NCBI GenBank assembly: GCA_025403435.1
Contig: CM046350.1
Span: 24,367,661 to 24,431,660, forward strand
Reading direction: 5' to 3'
Length of the DNA stretch: 64,000 nucleotides
Source: Artocarpus heterophyllus
Lineage: Eukaryota; Streptophyta; Magnoliopsida; Rosales; Moraceae
Below, in pieces: positions 59,898-64,000 of this stretch; the stretch's first letter is position 1; the number at the start of each line of letters is the position of its first letter. The position numbers and the translations under genes were made by a program. The notes under the pieces were generated by a model that saw only the letters and a program-made list of their open reading frames with translations, did no database searches and was not told where the DNA came from.

Positions 59898-60545
59898 TGT
59901 TGAGGTCTGGCTTTGGAAGGTTGTTTGTCAACACCACATGTGGCTGCACATGGTGCTCGTACGACTCTTTTCTGTTCATCTCAGCCTATCGGAGTGAACT
60001 TGTAACTTGAAGAGGGATACTTCAGAGGTTAGGGGGCACAGTGTAGTGCCAGCCAAAGGCTCTCTGATGCTTAAGTCAGATACCTGTTTGATAGAGTACA
60101 AGAGCTGAGTTAGTTGGGAAAGAGCATGTTACCTTAAGCTGTAGTAAATGTGCTCTATATATAGGCTGCCACTTGAACTGTGTGTTAGGTGGATTTGGCC
60201 CATGACTCGTGTGTCACATCAAGACCTATCAGGAGGTAGGTAACAAGTGTCATGATCCCCATTGAAGGTTTGGTCTCTATCTGAGGATTGGAATAAGGCC
60301 AAATATTGACCTTTTATGGTGAGTTGCTACTTGGTTGTAGGCTCTAACAGTCTGACCTGAGCACATGTTCTTCCTGAGGAGGCGATGCCTTGTGTCGCAA
60401 CCAGCGGGGGCCGTATAGAGCACTTCAGGTGGAAGACCCAAGCACATGGGGTTTGAGGATTGTCTTCTCGATGGTCTTACTGAGCATGGCTGTCGAGCTG
60501 CCATGGGGGCTGTCCTCAGGGATAACACCAAAAACACCCCCAACA
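59898..60545 (-). mobile_element. LTR-like segment, 648 bp
   Basis: TGTTGAGGTC...CCCCCAACA on plus, so inverted TGTTG/CAACA ends. On minus it begins TGTTGGGGGTGTTTTTGG and is preceded by AAGGGGTGAC, a polypurine-like tract. CTATATATAG at 60158-60167 may be its TATA box. The flanks (AGCGA, GTCAC) differ, so it is not a clean solo LTR. Open frames on both strands at 60277-60543 belong to it. Confidence 0.5.
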
Positions 60546-60950
60546 GTCACCCCTTAGTGCACCTTATCGGTGCTTGGCCTGGTGGACTATACCGAGAAGG
60601 TGTGGTCAGCTTTGGTTGGCCTTCAGGCTTTGTCTTGGGACGATGGAATTTGAAGGGACATGCGGTCAAGCATTGTGGGACACAGTGTCAGCACACGATT
60701 GGTTGTTCCCATAAAGTGTATAATCATTGCATCTATTCGAGTTCCACGCCTGAGTTTTGGCTATAAATAGGGGTTGGTTCCTTATTGTTCTAGAGTGTTT
60801 TTGCGACCGAATTCTTGAATTTTTGAGTTTTAATTGTTGAGCAGTAAACAACAATCTGATGACTTTTTCATTATAGACCTAAAGAACTTGATACCTGAGT
60901 AGGTAATTCCTGAATATGAATTGAACCATGAGTGAATTGAGTGACTCTCA
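60546..60950 (+). mobile_element. Gypsy LTR remnant with TATA box
   Basis: GGCTATAAATAGGGGTTGG places a TATA box at 60762-60770, followed 100-180 bp later by the start of gag-like sequence. It is likely the U3-R-U5 portion of the LTR of the Tat-like element below; its outer end is not resolved. Confidence 0.5.
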
Positions 60951-61019
60951 AAACAATTCGACTTTCTCTAGATCAGATGAAAGTACCGAGATGAACCAAT
61001 CAAGAACCGAGGAAGTGGA

Positions 61020-63109
61020 TGTCATAGGAACTTCACCCGACTAGGATAGGGCTTCCCAACTGGCCGAGATCCTTAGCCTTGGAGAGGGAATTGTCCTAGA
61101 GAGAGAGTTTCTTGAGATGATTGAAGGAAGATGCCCGGTCAGATCGTGTCGGGGTGAGGACCCGTACATCGGGGCAACCGCCGCAGGCATATCTCAACTT
61201 CCGACCTGAGAACGTGCTAGCTTGACAATAGTTGCCAATGTGTAGAGCACATCTAGTCGGGGCTCTGAGGCTTCTGCTCCTGTAATGGGAGAAATGACCA
61301 TTGATTTATCCACAAAGGAGGATAGGCCAACAGGAGGCGACGAAGCTGAGGACTCAGAGGATCAAGAAAAGAGGCCTGTTGTGGTAGCCTAGGTCCGAGG
61401 GATAATAGCCTATAGAAGAGATCGGCTCGGCCAGACTTCAGCGGTAAGATATACTTTAGGGATGATGCCAAGTTGCTTTGAAGCTCTATGTCGGGAATAT
61501 CAGATTTCTGATGATGTCGTCCTTGTGCTACCTTGGGAGGGGGATTCACCTATGGACCCACCGAAGGGATTATTACTTGTACGTGGAGTTCTTCCAAGTA
61601 GGAGTCTGCTTTCCATTTCATCCTTTCCTCCAATAGGTGTTGAATGATTTAAACATTTGCCCTGCTTAGCTAAACCCAAACTATTATCAATCTTTGAACA
61701 GAATGTACATCCTATGGAGATACTATAACATGACCGAGATGCCATGGGATGCCTTCAAACAGGTCTTCAAGATGAAGAGGCATCCTCGATAGACCAGTTG
61801 GCATTACTTCACTGGCTTTTGAAAAGGCTTCATCCTCGAGAACCCTAACTTGTACAAGCCTTAGAAATTTGAATGGTTTTATGTTAGGGGGAACTAGATT
61901 TCTTGGGCTACTGAGTGGTGCTTGAAGATCAGGAGATTCTGTAGAGGTTCGAGCAGGGGCACATGTGGTCGAAGAGGTTGTGGGCACTGAGCAGAGTCAT
62001 TGTGGCAGTAGAGAAGTTATATGCGAAGCCTGAAAATTCTTGACAACAGACCTTTCTACTGCGTAAGACGAATCTCGACCACTATGGCCGGTTTAACTCT
62101 ACTAACCCTTGACATGATGACGTTTAACTTGCTCGGCAGGCCATTGTAGAGCACAGCACTGCTGATGTCCTAAGGCTGAGCACCCACTAAACTGAGTGGT
62201 CGGTTAAGGAGCCATCATCGTCCAATTCTGAGAACTCTTCTGGTGGTTCCTTCAATTTAGGGCTGCCTATCACCGATGAAAAGTTTGGGGACATGATCAG
62301 GTTGCTTTGCTCGTCAAACCAGCTCCAGATCGAAGGTTTGCTCCTTTTTTTGATGTTGTTGCCGAGCTCAATTGACTTGGAAATGTTCTTCTTATAGACA
62401 TGTCTTCAAAGGGGATGTCCTGGCAGGAGCGGTAAAGGATGATGGAGGAGCTCTGCCAATCAAAGGGCAAGGGTGTCTCTAAGTCCAAGAGAAAAACGAC
62501 CCAAAAGCCCGAAAGGCCGGTTGCTACCGACCTGTCAAACCTCCCACTGCTATCGTTGAGGTAGTCAAGTCGTGGTGATAGTAACCTCCTCTTGCCGATG
62601 TCGTTGTCCTGCCGTCACCACCAGCCGGCTTGCCTAGGAGGTGCCGCCCAACATGCCTCTTGACAGTTGAGACCATCGGGGGGTCGTGCTGGATGAGGAG
62701 TTTTTTGTGGCAGTTAAGGAGTAGAAATTCTCATACTACTTCTGTTTGGCATTCAAGCTGACCATCGAGGTATGCTCGGTTTAGATTTTGAGCTTCTTAT
62801 TACTTGGTTGTTGTTTTCTTTTTGGCATCTAACATTTGCTTTTATAGGTCTGCTCGTATCTTAAGGTGGCCGACCTTTTTACTGAGCATACTTTCCACAC
62901 CAAGTGAAGAAAGGCCGACAAGGTCGCCTAGGAGAAAGACCAAGTAGAAAAGCAGCTCGAGCAGAAGGAGAACGAGTTTTCCCAAGTGAGGGCCAACATG
63001 ACGCGAGCCGAGGAAGACACCAAGAAAGCTAGAGAGGAGGCCAACCAGGCACGGGCAGAGGTGGAGCAGGCTTTGGCCACCCTTCTTAAGGAAACAAAAA
63101 AGGTCCAAT
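61020..63109 (+). pseudogene. Tat-like gypsy gag region, decayed
   Basis: Plus frames with many stops. 61441-61644 reads SCFEALCREYQISDDVVLVLP then DPPKG; another frame continues LYVEFFQVGVCFPFHPFL and LNRMYILWRYYNMTEMPWDAFKQVF, matching the plant putative gypsy-type transposon domain (family ..YFELGFRIPLHPF..). 62850-63110 gives a coiled-coil (EKDQVEKQLEQKENEFSQVRA, EEDTKKAREEANQARAEVEQ), usual in the same ORF. The product would be structural Gag-like; here it cannot be translated as one chain. Confidence 0.7.
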
Positions 63110-63235
63110 TCTTACACTGCATTACTCTAATATTGTATATTTTTCTAAATTATTATATAGTATTTTTCCTTAAACTGTACTTTTCATCTTTAACTTAATG
63201 TATTTTTAATGCATTAGAAATTCTCGGGTGTTACA
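63110..63235 (-). mobile_element. Tip of chromovirus-like LTR (copy 3)
   Basis: On minus starts TGTAACACCCGAGAATTTC at 63235, then TAATGCATTAAAAATAC, and later AATGCAGTGTAAG. It matches the first bases of copies at 6009 and 47224, then jumps to a later part of the LTR, so it is internally deleted. Its start abuts the pol fragment below. Confidence 0.6.
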
Positions 63236-63238
63236 AGC

Positions 63239-64000
63239 TGCGTCTGTAAAGTTTCCTTCTAATCATCGAATATCGGGCCAAGCTGTTGTGAATCTGCTAG
63301 GCTTTTTCTTAGTCACTAGGCAACTCTGTTGTGACAGGTATCGGATGATCGGGTCCATCCAAGTGCCTGTTTGCTCATCGACTACATTTACTACTTCTTT
63401 GGTGATGCTTAGCTTGGCCAGCCTCTCTATCGAAACCAATGTCAGATCACTATCTTCTAGGCCCGAGGCTAGCCGAGCAAGCAAATCGGCTTTAACGTTC
63501 TCAGATCTTGGGATCTGAACAAAAGAATGGGCTCTAAACTGTCTAAGCAAGGCTTTGACTTCTTTTAGGTATGCGGCCATGGATTCAGTCTAAGACTAGA
63601 ACCCTCTAGTGACTTGCTGGACAATAGGCATTGCATAGTTGTGGATGCGAATGCAATCCATGCCAAGGTCCTGCGCAATTCTCAGCCAGCTATCAAGGTT
63701 TCATATTCAACTTCGTTATTGGATGCTTTGAAGTCGAAATGAAGTATATAACTTGCCTTGTAGCCATTTGGACTAGTGAGGATGAGATTGGCGCCCGATC
63801 TATCCATAAACATCTTCCAATCAAGCTTGGCTCGGTCACGCTGCTGCTTAAGGAGTCGAGGTCTTTAATTAGGCTTTCTCGGTCGAATGTGTGATTTGCC
63901 CGACGTCCATGAATTCTACGATGAAATCGGCCAAAGCTTGTGCTTTTATGGCCGTCCGGGGTGCAAAGTGTATGTCATGTTGCCTGAGCTCTACTGATCA
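63239..64000 (-). pseudogene. Gypsy RT-RNase H-linker fragment, runs off the window
   Basis: On minus from the window edge: DIHFAPRTAIKAQALADFIVEF (RT/RNase H junction of plant gypsy), stops, MFMDRSGANLILTSPNGYKASYILHFDFKASNNEVEYETLIAG (RNase H), a shift, then an open frame 63580-63263 with YLKEVKALLRQF, IPRSENVKADLLARLAS and MDPIIRYL, leading to the integrase. The order and motifs are those of Tat/Ogre-type gypsy pol. It is broken by at least two stops or shifts and ends at the LTR tip at 63235. Confidence 0.8.

Noticed and set aside
59898..60545. Solo LTR with TSD
   Set aside because: Ends are LTR-like but the five-base flanks (AGCGA, GTCAC) do not match, so I list it only as an LTR-like segment.

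Overview
The window looks like repeat-rich nuclear DNA from a seed plant, probably a eudicot. It is AT-rich, has long introns and is packed with plant-type LTR retrotransposons (Ty1/copia and Ty3/gypsy), a CACTA DNA transposon, Mutator-like and hAT-like elements and Tourist-like MITEs. I cannot name the species from sequence alone. All coordinates for repeats come from reading alignments by eye; ends given with target-site duplications are firm, the others are approximate.

The one intact host gene is on the minus strand at 16058-25123. It has twelve coding exons that join in frame into a 394-residue Obg-like ATPase 1 (OLA1/YchF1), with a CT-rich 5' leader and a telo-box (AACCCTAA) just upstream. 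Three small MITEs sit in or just upstream of it.

1-11.7 kb holds two related gypsy-type elements in opposite orientation: a gag-only remnant on plus (1-3480) and an element on minus with LTR, primer binding site and gag (6010-11661). They are separated by a truncated copy of a second gypsy LTR family (3481-6009). The minus LTR carries a duplicated X-Y block and a 1.5-kb insertion. 12.3-14.9 kb is an old copia element (RT and RNase H remnants) split by a 2033-bp solo LTR with a 5-bp TSD. 26.2-27.2 kb is a Mutator-like element with a 9-bp TSD. 28.2-39.4 kb is a series of copia and gypsy fragments, including two copies of one gypsy LTR family pointing at each other and a SIRE-like copia element that has lost nearly all of pol. 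39.4-40.7 kb holds a LINE-type RNase H fragment and a long-TIR element. 41750-46075 is a complete-ended CACTA transposon with decayed transposase. 47.2-51.3 kb is a likely solo LTR of about 4.1 kb, of the same family as 3481-6009. 52.85-53.54 kb is a hAT-like MITE with an 8-bp TSD. 54.7-59.3 kb is a decayed copia element on minus, and 59.9-64.0 kb is a mosaic of gypsy (Tat-like) LTR, gag and pol fragments.

There is no operon-like organisation. The relations that matter are nesting: who inserted into whom, and which breaks look like methyl-cytosine decay (C-to-T). I found no wholly new system. The strongest novel-looking signals are an 8-bp direct repeat exactly at both splice junctions of OLA1 intron 10, the internally duplicated and interrupted LTR at 9.3-11.2 kb, the head-to-head LTR arrangement at 31.8-33.7 kb, and two small unidentified ORFs.
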